DNA of 64,000 bases, from positions 1-64,000 of the forward strand of contig NC_019815.1 in the NCBI RefSeq assembly GCF_000319225.1. Reading direction: 5' to 3'. Below are positions 47,038 to 57,636 of the stretch, one piece after another. The stretch is from Candidatus Kinetoplastibacterium crithidii (ex Angomonas deanei ATCC 30255) (lineage in GTDB: Bacteria; Pseudomonadota; Gammaproteobacteria; Burkholderiales; Burkholderiaceae_B). A model generated the notes under the pieces. That model did no database searches. It saw nothing but the letters and a program-made list of their open reading frames with translations, and was not told the origin of the DNA. A program made the position numbers and the translations under genes. Position 1 is the stretch's first letter. Every line of letters begins with the position of its first letter.

Positions 47038-47406
47038 AGAGTAAGTTGGGTGATCGCGGGATATTTTATATATTTCGAGGAAGGTCCGGACTCCACAGGA
47101 TAGGATAGCGGCTAACAGCCGTCTAGTTTTGTATAATTCTATTGTATAGAGCTAAGAAATAGGGCCACAGAGACGAGTTTGCAATTAACTTATTGATAAT
47201 AAAATCATTGGTTTTGCAAGGTGAAACGCGGCAACCTTTATCCGGAGCAACATCAAATAGGCATGCGTTTGATATTATATCATGAAGAGTAGTCCGCTTT
47301 AGTATGCGGGTAGATGGCTACAACAAATTTGCAAAAATTTGTGCAGATGAATGATCATCAGTTTATTTTTAATAAACCTACAGAATCCGGCCTATAGGCT
47401 TACTCT
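47038..47406 (+). ncRNA. rnpB: RNase P RNA (class A)
   Basis: This RNA is the catalytic subunit of RNase P, which removes tRNA 5' leaders. The ends AGAGTAAG (47038-47045) and CTTACTCT (47399-47406) pair as P1. The conserved core GAGGAAGGTCCGGACTCCAC follows on the 5' side. The matching 3' core ACAGAATCCGGCCTATAGGC, which forms P4 with it, lies near the 3' end. Length of about 369 nt is normal. It stands in its own intergenic region between uup and rsmH. Confidence 0.96.
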
Positions 47407-47490
47407 TGTTTGATGATTCAATTTCTTATTGCTTACCCTAATATAGAACAAATCTTTTAAATTGTATTTTCTTAATATATATTTTTTAGC

Positions 47491-48462
47491 ATGAATTTTG
47501 AACATAGACCAGTTTTATTAAAAGAAGCGGTAAACTCTTTATTAAAAAAAGAACAAAAGATACATATGTTTTCTTCAAGAGATCATGATCCTATAAGTGG
47601 GATATTTATAGACGGTACTTTTGGTCGAGGTGGGCATACTCAGGAGTTATTAAGTTTTTTAGATGATAGTTCTAAAATACTTGTGTTTGATAAAGATCCA
47701 GAAGCTATTGAATTTGCTAGGAAAATGTCAGAAAAAGATAATAGGATAGAAGCTATTCATAGCAGTTTTGCTAATATTAAGGATGAGGTTTTTCATAGAA
47801 ATATTTCTTGTGTTGATGGGATTCTATTAGATCTTGGAGTTTCGTCTCCACAACTTGATGATGGTAGTAGAGGCTTTTCTTTTTTAAAAGAAGGTCCTTT
47901 AGATATGAGAATGGATCCTACAAAAGGTATTTCAGTAGCTGAATGGTTGTCTATAGCAAGCGTTGATGAAATTAGGGAAGTTATACTTAATTATGGCGAA
48001 GAACGGTTTGCTTTTAAGATTGCAAAAGCAATTGTTGCACGTAGAGAGAAGAAGGCATTTACAACAACCCTTGATCTGGCCGAGTGTATATCCTCTGTTA
48101 TACCTAAAAAAAAGAATGGTAAACATCCAGCGACTAGAAGTTTCCAAGCCTTAAGGATTTATATTAACAACGAATTATTTGACTTATCGAAAGGTATAAC
48201 GTCAGCCATAGAAATATTGAAACCAGGGGGAGTATTAGTAACTATAAGTTTTCATTCTTTGGAGGATAGAATTATTAAAAACATCATTACATTTGATGAG
48301 TCAAAAAAATCTATATATGCAGGACTACCTTTGCTACAAAAGGATTTACCTGTTCCCAAAGTAAGGCAGGTATTAAAAATATTACCTGATGAAAGCGAGG
48401 TTTCAAGAAATCCACGAGCTCGTTCTGCTGTTTTAAGAGTTGCTCAAAAGTCTTTCCTTTAA
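47491..48462 (+). CDS. rsmH: 16S rRNA m4C1402 methyltransferase
   Basis: RsmH (formerly MraW) methylates N4 of C1402 in the 16S decoding site. The 323-aa product starts EHRPVLLKEAVNSL and has the SAM-binding FIDGTFGRGGHTQELL, the GILLDLGVSSPQLDDGSRGFSF motif, and C-terminal SFHSLEDRIIKN. It opens the dcw cluster. mraZ is not present upstream, where the RNase P RNA lies instead. ftsL and ftsI, usual downstream neighbours, are absent. Confidence 0.97.
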   Translation: MNFEHRPVLLKEAVNSLLKKEQKIHMFSSRDHDPISGIFIDGTFGRGGHTQELLSFLDDSSKILVFDKDPEAIEFARKMSEKDNRIEAIHSSFANIKDEVFHRNISCVDGILLDLGVSSPQLDDGSRGFSFLKEGPLDMRMDPTKGISVAEWLSIASVDEIREVILNYGEERFAFKIAKAIVARREKKAFTTTLDLAECISSVIPKKKNGKHPATRSFQALRIYINNELFDLSKGITSAIEILKPGGVLVTISFHSLEDRIIKNIITFDESKKSIYAGLPLLQKDLPVPKVRQVLKILPDESEVSRNPRARSAVLRVAQKSFL

Positions 48463-48536
48463 TAGGTGATTTAGTTTTTAAATTATGAATTAATTTTTTG
48501 TTTTAATGTGCACGAAAAATTAAGGATTGCATATTT

Positions 48537-51353
48537 ATGATAAATTTAATAGATGCCTCCAAATATCAGGTTGAGGAAGTATTTCTATGGCTAAAAAAAA
48601 ATACACCAAATTATGCTCGTCTAATTCCAGACTCTAGGAAAATATTGCATGGAGACGTGTTTGTTTTAAATGGAGTGTCTAATCAAAATGATCTCTCATT
48701 ATATATAGCAGAAGCTATAAATAAGAAAGCTTCTGCTATTGTAATAGAAAAAAATTTTGAGGTGTCAAATGAACTTATAAAACAGAACAATATCAAGTGC
48801 TTAAAGGTTCATAATTTAGGTGCAATATTAGGTTATTTAGCAGATAAATGGTACGGCCAGCCTTCATCAAAAATTGAAATTATTGCTATTACAGGAACAA
48901 ATGGTAAAACCACTTGTGCAAATTGGATAGCACAGTCTTTAAATAATCATGGTAGAAAATGTGGGGTTATAGGAACCATTGGTGCTATTTTGCCTGACGG
49001 AAGAGTTATTTATAGAGGATTAACTACTCCTGATATCCTAATGATGCATTGGATAATATTTGAAATGTATATGGATGGTGTGGAGTTTATAGTTATGGAA
49101 GCATCCTCTATAGGCATAGATCAAGGGCGATTAAACTCATTGAAGTTAAAAATTGCTTGTTTTACTAATTTGACTAGAGATCATTTGGATTATCATAAAA
49201 ATTTAAATGCCTATCAATTAGCAAAGAGCAAATTATTTAGTTTTGAATCTTTAAGTAATATTGTGATAAATATTGATGATTTTTTTGGTAGGGAAATCTT
49301 AAAACAAACTCCACGTAGTTTGCAAATAACATTTGGTTTGGATCATCAGTTAGATCCTAATATATCAGCTTATGATATAAGTAAAACTGAAAAAGGTTAT
49401 AGTTTTAGAATAGCTATTTTCGATTATTTTTCTAATGTAGTATTTGGTGTTATAGGCGAGCATAACATATCGAATGTTTTATTGGTAGTAGGCGTTTTAA
49501 AAACCATTGGTATGGCCAATAAAGATATCATCCATGCCATAGAAAAACTAAAAAATGTTTATGGAAGAATGGAGGTTGTTGAACCTTTGTTAGGTTTTAG
49601 ACACAATAATATGGCAACTGTTGTTATAGACTATGCTCATACTCCTGATGCTTTAGAGAAAACATTGATTTCTTTAAAAGAGAAAAGTATTTTGAAACAA
49701 GGAAAATTAATTTGTGTTTTTGGGTGTGGTGGAGATAGAGACCAAGGAAAAAGAAAAGATATGACTAAAATTGCTTTATCAATTTCTGATAAAGTAGTAA
49801 TTACTAGTGATAATCCACGTAGTGAAGATCCTGAAGTAATTATATCTCAAATGTTAGAAGGAAATGATTATTCTGATAATGTTTTTGTCATTAGTAAACG
49901 TTCTCGAGCAATATTATATGCAATATGGAATTCAGATTATCGTGATATTGTTTTGATAGCAGGTAAAGGTCATGAAAAATATCAAGATGGTATATATGGA
50001 AAAATATTTTTTGATGATACGCAATGGTCTCAATTAGCTATGATTTTACCTAATGCGTCTGGTGTTTCAATAGATTCTAGATCTTTAGAAAAAGGTAATT
50101 TATTTTTTGCTTTAAAAGGCCCTAACTTTAATGGTCATGATTATTTGGATTCTGCATATAGAAAAGGTGCTTGTGCTGCGATTGTTTCTCATGACTTGCA
50201 GCATCCTTCAGAAAAAATACCTCAAATTCTAGTTGATAATACTTATGATGCATTAATTGACACAAGTTTTTCATGGAGAAGAAAGTGTCATATTTCTTCT
50301 ATAGCAGTAGTTGGCAGTAATGGAAAAACAACTACTAAAGAAATGATTTCGCTTATTTTATCTAGTTTTCTAGGCAATGATTATTGTCATCATACAAAAG
50401 GTAATCTTAATAATCATATAGGTGTACCTTTAACTATATTAGGACTTAAAGAAAACCATAAGGTTGGTGTTTTTGAGCTTGGAATGAATCATCCTGGCGA
50501 AATTAACATACTGTCTGAAATAGTAAAGCCTAATATAGCTGTTATAACTAATGCTCAAAGAGAACATCAAGAGTTTATGAAAGATGTCAATTCTGTTGCC
50601 TATGAAAATGGGAGTGTTATAAATTTTATTGCAGAGGATGGATTTGTTATATATCCAGGAGATGACATTTGTACCAAAATCTGGGATGAGCTATCTATCG
50701 GGAAAAAAGTTTTGCGGTTCGGCCTTAATAAAGATTGTAACGTATATGCAAAAGATGTATTTTTATCGAAAGAAAAAACTAGTTGTATTGTTGTTTTTAA
50801 TGCAGAGATATCATCTCCATTAACGTTAAATATTCCAGGAATACATAATTTAAAGAATGCTTTGGCTGCTATTACTGTTGCATTGGCTTTTGGCATTCCA
50901 TTTTTTAAAGCCATTAAATATATTTCCTGTTTCCAATCTTTAAAAGGAAGGATGTGTTTTCACAGGCTTGATAATGGAGTCATATTAATAGATGATACTT
51001 ATAATTCCAACCCTGATTCTGCTATAGCTGCAATAGATGTGTTAAAGAAATTACAGAAACCTCAGATTTTAGTATTTGGTGACATGGGCGAAGTTGGTTC
51101 AGATGGCAACAGTATGCATCATGAAATAGGGAAATATGCATATGAAAATGGTATTGATTCATTAATTGCTATAGGAGATTTTAGTAATGTCTTATTAGAA
51201 TCTTTTGGTGCTAACTCTTTGGTTTGTAAAGATATAGAAGAAATTATTGAAATAATAAATAAAATTTCAGGGCCTGCTAGTGTTTTAGTAAAAGGATCTC
51301 GTTTTATGAAAATGGAACGAATTATATCTCATTTTGAAAATAATAATCTATAA
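48537..51353 (+). CDS. murE/murF: MurE-MurF fusion (two peptidoglycan precursor ligases)
   Basis: This 938-aa protein joins two Mur ligases. The MurE half (about 1-500) has P-loop TGTNGKTT near residue 120 and the DNPR motif (SDNPRSEDP, near 425) that recognises meso-diaminopimelate. The MurF half has P-loop GSNGKTTTKEM near 592 and DDTYNSNPDSAIAA. The two halves add meso-DAP and then D-Ala-D-Ala to the UDP-MurNAc peptide. Such fusions are known in Bordetella, so this is a lineage trait. It follows rsmH by 74 bp. Confidence 0.97.
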   Translation: MINLIDASKYQVEEVFLWLKKNTPNYARLIPDSRKILHGDVFVLNGVSNQNDLSLYIAEAINKKASAIVIEKNFEVSNELIKQNNIKCLKVHNLGAILGYLADKWYGQPSSKIEIIAITGTNGKTTCANWIAQSLNNHGRKCGVIGTIGAILPDGRVIYRGLTTPDILMMHWIIFEMYMDGVEFIVMEASSIGIDQGRLNSLKLKIACFTNLTRDHLDYHKNLNAYQLAKSKLFSFESLSNIVINIDDFFGREILKQTPRSLQITFGLDHQLDPNISAYDISKTEKGYSFRIAIFDYFSNVVFGVIGEHNISNVLLVVGVLKTIGMANKDIIHAIEKLKNVYGRMEVVEPLLGFRHNNMATVVIDYAHTPDALEKTLISLKEKSILKQGKLICVFGCGGDRDQGKRKDMTKIALSISDKVVITSDNPRSEDPEVIISQMLEGNDYSDNVFVISKRSRAILYAIWNSDYRDIVLIAGKGHEKYQDGIYGKIFFDDTQWSQLAMILPNASGVSIDSRSLEKGNLFFALKGPNFNGHDYLDSAYRKGACAAIVSHDLQHPSEKIPQILVDNTYDALIDTSFSWRRKCHISSIAVVGSNGKTTTKEMISLILSSFLGNDYCHHTKGNLNNHIGVPLTILGLKENHKVGVFELGMNHPGEINILSEIVKPNIAVITNAQREHQEFMKDVNSVAYENGSVINFIAEDGFVIYPGDDICTKIWDELSIGKKVLRFGLNKDCNVYAKDVFLSKEKTSCIVVFNAEISSPLTLNIPGIHNLKNALAAITVALAFGIPFFKAIKYISCFQSLKGRMCFHRLDNGVILIDDTYNSNPDSAIAAIDVLKKLQKPQILVFGDMGEVGSDGNSMHHEIGKYAYENGIDSLIAIGDFSNVLLESFGANSLVCKDIEEIIEIINKISGPASVLVKGSRFMKMERIISHFENNNL

Positions 51354-51364
51354 TAGAGGAATAA

Positions 51365-52462
51365 ATGTTTTATGAGTTTTTTAAATACCTTGATTGTTTT
51401 CAGGCATGTGAAAATATTATTTTTAGAGCTTTAGGGGCTTGTTTCACATCTATGTTCATAGGTGTTTCATTATTTCCATATCTAATTAGGAAATTACAAC
51501 AGTTAAAAATTAAACAGTCGATTCGTATATATGGCCCTAAATCTCATTTAGTTAAGGAAGGAATTCCAACAATGGGAGGGCTCATTATATTAATATCAAT
51601 TTTTATTAGTTCTTTTTTTTGGACTGATTTAAATAATAAGTATATTTGGACTGTATCTATAACAATGATTTTATTTGGAACAATAGGTTTTTTTGATGAT
51701 TTTATTAAGGTTGTTTATAATAATCCAGAGGGAATTTCTGCAAAATTAAAGTTATTATTACAGATAGTTAGTGCGGTAATAATTGCTTTTGTTATAGTCC
51801 AGATTACTATAGATGAAAGATCTTGTTTTAGTTATGACCTATTGCTGCCATTTTTTAAATCTTTTAATTGGCAAATAGGTGTTATAACTTTTATTTTTTT
51901 AACTGTTTTTGTTATAGTTGGAACAAGTAATGCCGTTAATCTAACTGATGGTTTAGATGGTCTTGTTTCTTTTCCTGTCATTTTGGTTTCTGGTGCTTTA
52001 GGTATTTTTGCTTATATAATTGGCAATGAAACTTATTCGAGCACTCTATTATTTCCTTATGTAAATTCTTCTAATGAACTATTGGTTCTCTGTGCTGCGA
52101 TAATAGGTTCTGAACTGGCGTTTTTATGGTTTAATGCTCATCCTGCTACAGTATTTATGGGTGATGTAGGTTCTTTATCTTTAGGCGCAACATTGGGAGT
52201 TATATCAATTATTGTCAGACAGGAAATAACACTTGTTATAATGGGTGGTATTTTTGTTGTTGAAGCTGTCTCTGTTATGATTCAGGTTTTTTGGTTTAAG
52301 TATTCAAAAAAAAGATATGGAGTTGGTAGAAGATTTTTCAAAATGACTCCGCTTCATCATCATTTTGAAATTGCAGGTTGGAAAGAGACACAAGTAGTAG
52401 TAAGATTTTGGATTATAAATATTATATTAGTATTGATATCATTATCTTCTTTGATTTTATAA
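51365..52462 (+). CDS. mraY: Phospho-MurNAc-pentapeptide transferase
   Basis: MraY moves phospho-MurNAc-pentapeptide from UDP to undecaprenyl phosphate, giving lipid I. The 365-aa polytopic protein has the catalytic Asp segment IGFFDDFIKV, the loop NAVNLTDGLDGLVS, FMGDVGSLSLGATLG, and the family C-terminal MTPLHHHFEIAGWKETQVV. Length matches E. coli MraY (360). It starts 11 bp after murEF and is two bases from murD, so the genes are surely one operon. Confidence 0.97.
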   Translation: MFYEFFKYLDCFQACENIIFRALGACFTSMFIGVSLFPYLIRKLQQLKIKQSIRIYGPKSHLVKEGIPTMGGLIILISIFISSFFWTDLNNKYIWTVSITMILFGTIGFFDDFIKVVYNNPEGISAKLKLLLQIVSAVIIAFVIVQITIDERSCFSYDLLLPFFKSFNWQIGVITFIFLTVFVIVGTSNAVNLTDGLDGLVSFPVILVSGALGIFAYIIGNETYSSTLLFPYVNSSNELLVLCAAIIGSELAFLWFNAHPATVFMGDVGSLSLGATLGVISIIVRQEITLVIMGGIFVVEAVSVMIQVFWFKYSKKRYGVGRRFFKMTPLHHHFEIAGWKETQVVVRFWIINIILVLISLSSLIL

Positions 52463-52463
52463 G

Positions 52464-53960
52464 ATGAAAATTCAAAATAATCCGTTGGTTATGATAATAG
52501 GTCTGGGTGATTCTGGATTGTTTTCTGCTTGGTGGTGTTTGTATTCAGGTTTCGATATTATAGTGGTAGATTCTTCTATAGACTCTAAAGGTGTTGTAGA
52601 ATTAAAGGAGAATTTTCCTAGCAAAAACATTACATCTTACTTAGGATGTAATGAAGATTTTTATACAGAGTGGTTAATAGGAGTTGCTTATATAGTTATT
52701 AGTCCAGGAATTAGTCCCAATAAAGTTTTTGGTAAAAAAATTTTTGCAGCAGCTAATGAAAAAAATATTGAAATTATCGGAGATATTGAATTATTTGCTA
52801 GGGCTTTAAGCTTTTTAAAAATAGAATATGACTATAATCCTAAAATAATAGCTATTACTGGGACTAATGGAAAAACTACAGTTACATCTTTAACTTATGA
52901 AATACTTAAAAAATCTGGGGTGCTAGTATGTAAAGCCGGGAATATAGGTCCTCCAGTTTTAAAGGCTTTGATGGATGAGGTAGAACAAGATGTTTTGCCT
53001 GAAGTATGGGTTTTGGAAATATCAAGTTTCCAGCTGTATACGATCAAGTCTTTATGCCCAGATGTGTCAGTTGTTTTGAATCTGGACTTTGACCATATTG
53101 ATTGGCATGGAACTGTAGATTCTTATTGGGAGACAAAAGTAAATCTCTTAAGGATATCAAAAACATCAATAATTAATCGTAATGATCACGTTTTAATGCA
53201 AAAAATGTTAAATTCCAAAATAGATTCATATAGTTTTGGATCAGATGTTCCTACGCATGATTCTTGTTTTGGTTTGGTTACTAGAGAAGACTCAAAATGG
53301 CTTGTAGTTTTTATTGAAAAAAAATCTAATAGTCTTTGCAAGATAAGTAATGATGATTTTAACTATAAAGAAGATTTAAAGAAAGGATTTAATTGTTATT
53401 TATTAAAATCCAATTTATTAAAAATTAGAGGGATACATAATTACACTAATGTATTAGCTTCTTTGCAATTAATTAGTTTTATCATGCCATTAACTAGTTC
53501 TATGTTAAAAACAGCATGTGATTATTTAGGAGAACCACATAGAATACAATTTGTAGCTGAAATAGGTGGAGTGAGTTATTTTGATGATAGTAAGGGAACT
53601 AATATAAGTGCAACTATAACAGCTTTGAAGAGTTTTGATAAAAAAACTATTTTGATAATGGGTGGAGTAGGAAAAAATCAAGATTTTTCATATATTTGTA
53701 GCACAATTGCAGAATATGCAAAGATAGTTATTTTGATAGGTGTAGATAGCTCAGAGATTTTTGAAGCAATCAAAATAGCAAATGTCCCTTGTTTCTTTTC
53801 ATTTACTATGGAAGATGCTGTTTTAAAAGCGTCTAGTTACGCAAGTAGAGGAGATGTGGTCTTATTATCTCCTGCTTGTGCTAGTTTTGATATGTTTGAT
53901 AACTATAGTCATAGAGGCAATGTTTTCTCTAATGCAGTAATGACACTTGCTAAATCATAA
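52464..53960 (+). CDS. murD: UDP-MurNAc-L-alanine:D-glutamate ligase
   Basis: MurD adds D-Glu to UDP-MurNAc-L-Ala. The 498-aa protein has the N-terminal Rossmann domain (MIIGLGDSGLFSAWW), P-loop AITGTNGKTTVTSL, EISSFQL and DDSKGTNISAT. It is longer than the 438 aa of E. coli, as is common in Burkholderiales. The downstream 117 bp to murG contain no ftsW, which normally sits here. Confidence 0.96.
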   Translation: MKIQNNPLVMIIGLGDSGLFSAWWCLYSGFDIIVVDSSIDSKGVVELKENFPSKNITSYLGCNEDFYTEWLIGVAYIVISPGISPNKVFGKKIFAAANEKNIEIIGDIELFARALSFLKIEYDYNPKIIAITGTNGKTTVTSLTYEILKKSGVLVCKAGNIGPPVLKALMDEVEQDVLPEVWVLEISSFQLYTIKSLCPDVSVVLNLDFDHIDWHGTVDSYWETKVNLLRISKTSIINRNDHVLMQKMLNSKIDSYSFGSDVPTHDSCFGLVTREDSKWLVVFIEKKSNSLCKISNDDFNYKEDLKKGFNCYLLKSNLLKIRGIHNYTNVLASLQLISFIMPLTSSMLKTACDYLGEPHRIQFVAEIGGVSYFDDSKGTNISATITALKSFDKKTILIMGGVGKNQDFSYICSTIAEYAKIVILIGVDSSEIFEAIKIANVPCFFSFTMEDAVLKASSYASRGDVVLLSPACASFDMFDNYSHRGNVFSNAVMTLAKS

Positions 53961-54077
53961 CAATTTCTTTGTTTGATTATCGTTAGCGTATAATTAGCTA
54001 TGTTTATATAGCTAATTTTCCATTTAAAATTAGTTTTTTTTATAGAAAATCTAAAAACTCTTGTTAGAGATTTAAAT

Positions 54078-55172
54078 ATGAAAAAAAGTTTAGTAATTAT
54101 TGCGGCTGGAGGCACTGCTGGACATATTATGCCAGGGTTAGTTATAGCTGATGTTTTAAAGAAAAGAAATTGGGATGTTCTATGGCTAGGTAATAGACAT
54201 AAAATGGAGAGTGATCTAGTTCGATCAAATGGAGTGGATTTTCGTTCTATTAATTTTGATGGCTTACCAAATAGAAAAATTACTACATTGTTAAGCTTTC
54301 CATTTAAACTTTTAATTTCGATGATGAATGTCTGGAAAATATTTTATTTAAAAAAACCAGATTTAGTAATTGGTATGGGTGGTTATATAACTATTCCTGT
54401 ATGTTTAGTAGCTTCATTGAAGAGAATACCTATTGTTCTGCATGAACAAAATGCAGTTATGGGTCGAGCAAATAGCATTCTCTATAAGTTTGCATCACAA
54501 GTTTTGAGTGGTTATCCTATTGATCATTATAAAAATATAAAGTTTGTTGGTAATCCAGTTCGTAATGAATTTTTAAACATATCTTCATCCTACTATCGCT
54601 ACGATCTTAGGGCCGATAAAACATTGAAATTGCTAGTATTGGGAGGCAGTCTTGGTTCTGGAGACATTAATAATTGCGTGCCGGAGGCTATTCATTTATT
54701 GCCCACAGAAGAAAGGCCTTTAGTGTTCCATCAATGTGGAAATAAACATGTAAAGAAAATAAATGAAAAATATAAAGAACTTGGTTTAAAGGCAGATTGT
54801 GTAGGATTTATAGATAATATATCTCAAGAATTATCTAATGCTGATTTAGTGATTTGTAGATCTGGGGCAATGACTATTGCTGAAATCACAGCTGTTGGAG
54901 TTGCTTCTTTATTAATTCCTTTTCCTAACGCTGTAAAGAATCATCAATGGAAAAATGCTGAGTTTCTATATAGAGTTGGAGCTGCATGGCTTATAAAGCA
55001 AGATGAACTTACGCCAGAATGGTTGGCTTGTTGGTTGAAAACGATTAATAGAAATGATCTCTTAAAAGTAGCTGTTAAAGCACATTCTCTATATAAGCCT
55101 GATACTAATAATATTATTGCTGAGTCTTGTGAGAGATTTAAGAAAAATAACACGTATGAAAAAAAATATTAG
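54078..55172 (+). CDS. murG: UDP-GlcNAc transferase making lipid II
   Basis: MurG adds GlcNAc to lipid I, giving lipid II at the inner face of the membrane. The 364-aa protein begins with [17 protein letters not shown], the family glycine-rich loop, then has [27 protein letters not shown], and the UDP-GlcNAc-binding [13 protein letters not shown]. Length is close to E. coli MurG. Its 3' end overlaps the murC start by 17 bp. A short untranslated spacer (53961-54077) precedes it where ftsW has been lost. Confidence 0.97.
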   Translation: MKKSLVIIAAGGTAGHIMPGLVIADVLKKRNWDVLWLGNRHKMESDLVRSNGVDFRSINFDGLPNRKITTLLSFPFKLLISMMNVWKIFYLKKPDLVIGMGGYITIPVCLVASLKRIPIVLHEQNAVMGRANSILYKFASQVLSGYPIDHYKNIKFVGNPVRNEFLNISSSYYRYDLRADKTLKLLVLGGSLGSGDINNCVPEAIHLLPTEERPLVFHQCGNKHVKKINEKYKELGLKADCVGFIDNISQELSNADLVICRSGAMTIAEITAVGVASLLIPFPNAVKNHQWKNAEFLYRVGAAWLIKQDELTPEWLACWLKTINRNDLLKVAVKAHSLYKPDTNNIIAESCERFKKNNTYEKKY

Positions 55173-56559
55173 ACATATACATTTTATAGGAATAGGTGGT
55201 TCTGGAATGAGCGGAATAGCTGAAGTTCTACTCAATCTAGGATATTATATTACGGGTTCAGATATAAAAGAATCTTTGATTACAAAACATTTGATCTCTT
55301 TAGGAGCTGTTATATATATAGGACATGATCCTAAAAATATATATGGATCTGAGGTAGTTGTTGTATCGTCAGCGATATTAAATACAAATTCTGAATTAAT
55401 AGCAGCTAAGAGTCAACATATACCTATTGTTTCAAGGGCTGTTATGTTAGCTGAGCTTATGAGATTTAAGAAAGGCATAGCCATAGCTGGTACTCATGGG
55501 AAGACTACTACAACTAGTTTAATTGCTAGCATGTTAGCACATGGTGGTTTTGACCCAACTTTTGTGATAGGTGGTAAATTAAATTCCATAGGTTCTAATG
55601 CTGGTTTGGGTGAGGGTGAATATATAGTAGTGGAAGCAGATGAGTCTGATGGGTCTTTTTTGAATTTGTTACCTGTAATGGCTGTTATTACAAATATTGA
55701 TGCAGATCATATGGATACATATTCTCATAATATAGATAGACTGAAGCAATCTTTTATAGATTTTGTGCATAGATTGCCTTTTTATGGTAAAGCAATTATA
55801 TGCTCTGATAACGAAATGGCTTCTAATATAACATCATGTATTTCTCGGCCTGTTATTACATATGGCATATATTCAGATGCTCAAATATATGCCTATGATA
55901 TTCAAGCAAATAATATGTCTATGTGTTTTACCGTTAGAAGATCTATTGATAAATTGGTTAGTCCTTTAAAAGTCAGATTAAATTTGCCTGGGTTGCATAA
56001 TGTACAAAATGCTTTAGCTGCTATAGCAGTTGCAACTGAGCTGGAAATTTCTGATCATGATATATGCAATGCATTAGATTCTTTTACTGGAGTTGGGCGA
56101 AGGTTTACTTATGTTGGCAAGTTTCCAGTTTCTAGTAATCATAAAGGTGGTTTTTTCGAAGTTATAGATGATTATGGTCATCACCCTGTAGAAATTGCAG
56201 CAACAATATCTGCAGCAAGAGGTGCCAGACCTAATAGTCGCATAATTCTGGTTTTTCAACCTCATAGATATACTAGAACTAGAGATTGTTTTGATGAGTT
56301 TGTTAATGTCTTGAGCACGGTGGATTGTTTATTATTAACAGAGGTTTATAGTGCAGGGGAAGATCCGTTGATAGATGCAGATGGCAGGTCATTAGCTAGA
56401 GTGGTAAAACTGGCAGGAAAAGTAGATCCTATCTTTATAGAAAACAGTACAGATTTGCCACAAGCTATTATTGATTATGTTAGAAATAATGATCTTGTAA
56501 TTATTATGGGGGCAGGATCTATTAGTAAGGTGGCTTGTCAAATAGGAGATTTAATATGA
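55156..56559 (+). CDS. murC: UDP-MurNAc:L-alanine ligase
   Basis: MurC adds L-Ala to UDP-MurNAc, the first amino acid of the stem peptide. [20 protein letters not shown] is the Rossmann N-terminus and [17 protein letters not shown] the P-loop. [14 protein letters not shown] and [13 protein letters not shown] are conserved. The upstream TTG at 55117 lies deep in murG. The ATG at 55156 matches the family start and gives 467 aa. It overlaps murG by 17 bp and ddl by 4 bp (ATGA). Confidence 0.97.
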   Translation: MKKNIRHIHFIGIGGSGMSGIAEVLLNLGYYITGSDIKESLITKHLISLGAVIYIGHDPKNIYGSEVVVVSSAILNTNSELIAAKSQHIPIVSRAVMLAELMRFKKGIAIAGTHGKTTTTSLIASMLAHGGFDPTFVIGGKLNSIGSNAGLGEGEYIVVEADESDGSFLNLLPVMAVITNIDADHMDTYSHNIDRLKQSFIDFVHRLPFYGKAIICSDNEMASNITSCISRPVITYGIYSDAQIYAYDIQANNMSMCFTVRRSIDKLVSPLKVRLNLPGLHNVQNALAAIAVATELEISDHDICNALDSFTGVGRRFTYVGKFPVSSNHKGGFFEVIDDYGHHPVEIAATISAARGARPNSRIILVFQPHRYTRTRDCFDEFVNVLSTVDCLLLTEVYSAGEDPLIDADGRSLARVVKLAGKVDPIFIENSTDLPQAIIDYVRNNDLVIIMGAGSISKVACQIGDLI

Positions 56560-57488
56560 CTATATCTTTTGGCAAGGTTGGAGTGCTGTATGGAGGCCAA
56601 TCCTCTGAAAGAGAGGTGTCTTTGATCTCAGGGAAAAATATATTCAATGCGTTGAAGAGTAAGGGGTTGGATGTTCATTTGTTTGATACGGGAATTAACA
56701 GTCTAGCTGATTTGATAGAAGCAAAATTTTCTGTCGTTTTTATTGCATTACATGGTAGATTTGGAGAAGATGGTGTTATTCAGGGTATTCTAGACCTATT
56801 AGGTATTCCATATACTGGAAGTGGTCAATTATCATCTAGTATATCAATCAATAAAATAATTACTAAAAAACTATGGAAATATGAAGGATTGTTAACTCCT
56901 GATTTTATGTCCTTATCTGGAAAAAAAGATTTTAGTAATGCATGTGATTTTTTAGGATTGCCTTTAATTGTTAAGCCTGTTGGAGAGGGTTCTACCGTAG
57001 GAACAACAGTAGTAAAGCTGTATGATGATATGGATAAAGCATATATAAATGCATCAGTTTTTAATAATGAAGTTTTTGCTGAAAAATTGATTGTTGGTCG
57101 AGAACTGACTGTTTCTATTATTGAAAATTCTTCAGGTATTAACGTTCTGCCAATTATAGAAATAATTACTCCTGATAATAGGTGTTACGACTATGAAAGT
57201 AAATATTTTTCCAAAGAAACTAAGTATTTATGTCCTGCTAAGTTACCTTTAGAGCTAAATAATGATCTTATAAAGATATGTAAAAAAGCTTATGAAGTGA
57301 TTCATTGTAAAGGTTGGGCTAGAATAGATATTATTTTGGATAAATTTAACAAAGCATGGTTATTAGAAATTAATACCTGCCCTGGTATGACTATAAATTC
57401 ACTCATGCCAATTGCAGCAAGAGCGAATGGAATTAATTATGAAGACTTATGTTTGAGCATATTATCAATGGCTTCATTTAAGAAGTAA
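56556..57488 (+). CDS. ddl: D-alanine:D-alanine ligase
   Basis: Ddl makes the D-Ala-D-Ala used by MurF. The 310-aa ATP-grasp protein has [38 protein letters not shown] and the metal-binding EINTCPGMT. The ATG at 56556 overlaps the murC stop (ATGA), a sign of translational coupling. An upstream in-frame start at 56535 is not needed. Downstream, ftsQ and ftsA, which normally separate ddl from ftsZ, are absent. Confidence 0.97.
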   Translation: MTISFGKVGVLYGGQSSEREVSLISGKNIFNALKSKGLDVHLFDTGINSLADLIEAKFSVVFIALHGRFGEDGVIQGILDLLGIPYTGSGQLSSSISINKIITKKLWKYEGLLTPDFMSLSGKKDFSNACDFLGLPLIVKPVGEGSTVGTTVVKLYDDMDKAYINASVFNNEVFAEKLIVGRELTVSIIENSSGINVLPIIEIITPDNRCYDYESKYFSKETKYLCPAKLPLELNNDLIKICKKAYEVIHCKGWARIDIILDKFNKAWLLEINTCPGMTINSLMPIAARANGINYEDLCLSILSMASFKK

Positions 57489-57636
57489 ATAATATTATGC
57501 TATATTCTAGATATAGAGTCTAGTTTTATTGTTTAATAACCGGTGAGATTATTATTTTACATATTTAAAAATATTTTTATTAGTAATAATATTATTAAAA
57601 TTATACCGTGATATAAAAAGGGTTTGAGAGGATCAT

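Noticed and set aside
48537..51353. MurE-MurF fusion as a new arrangement
   Set aside because: Such a fusion is already known in Bordetella, so it marks lineage and is not a novelty.
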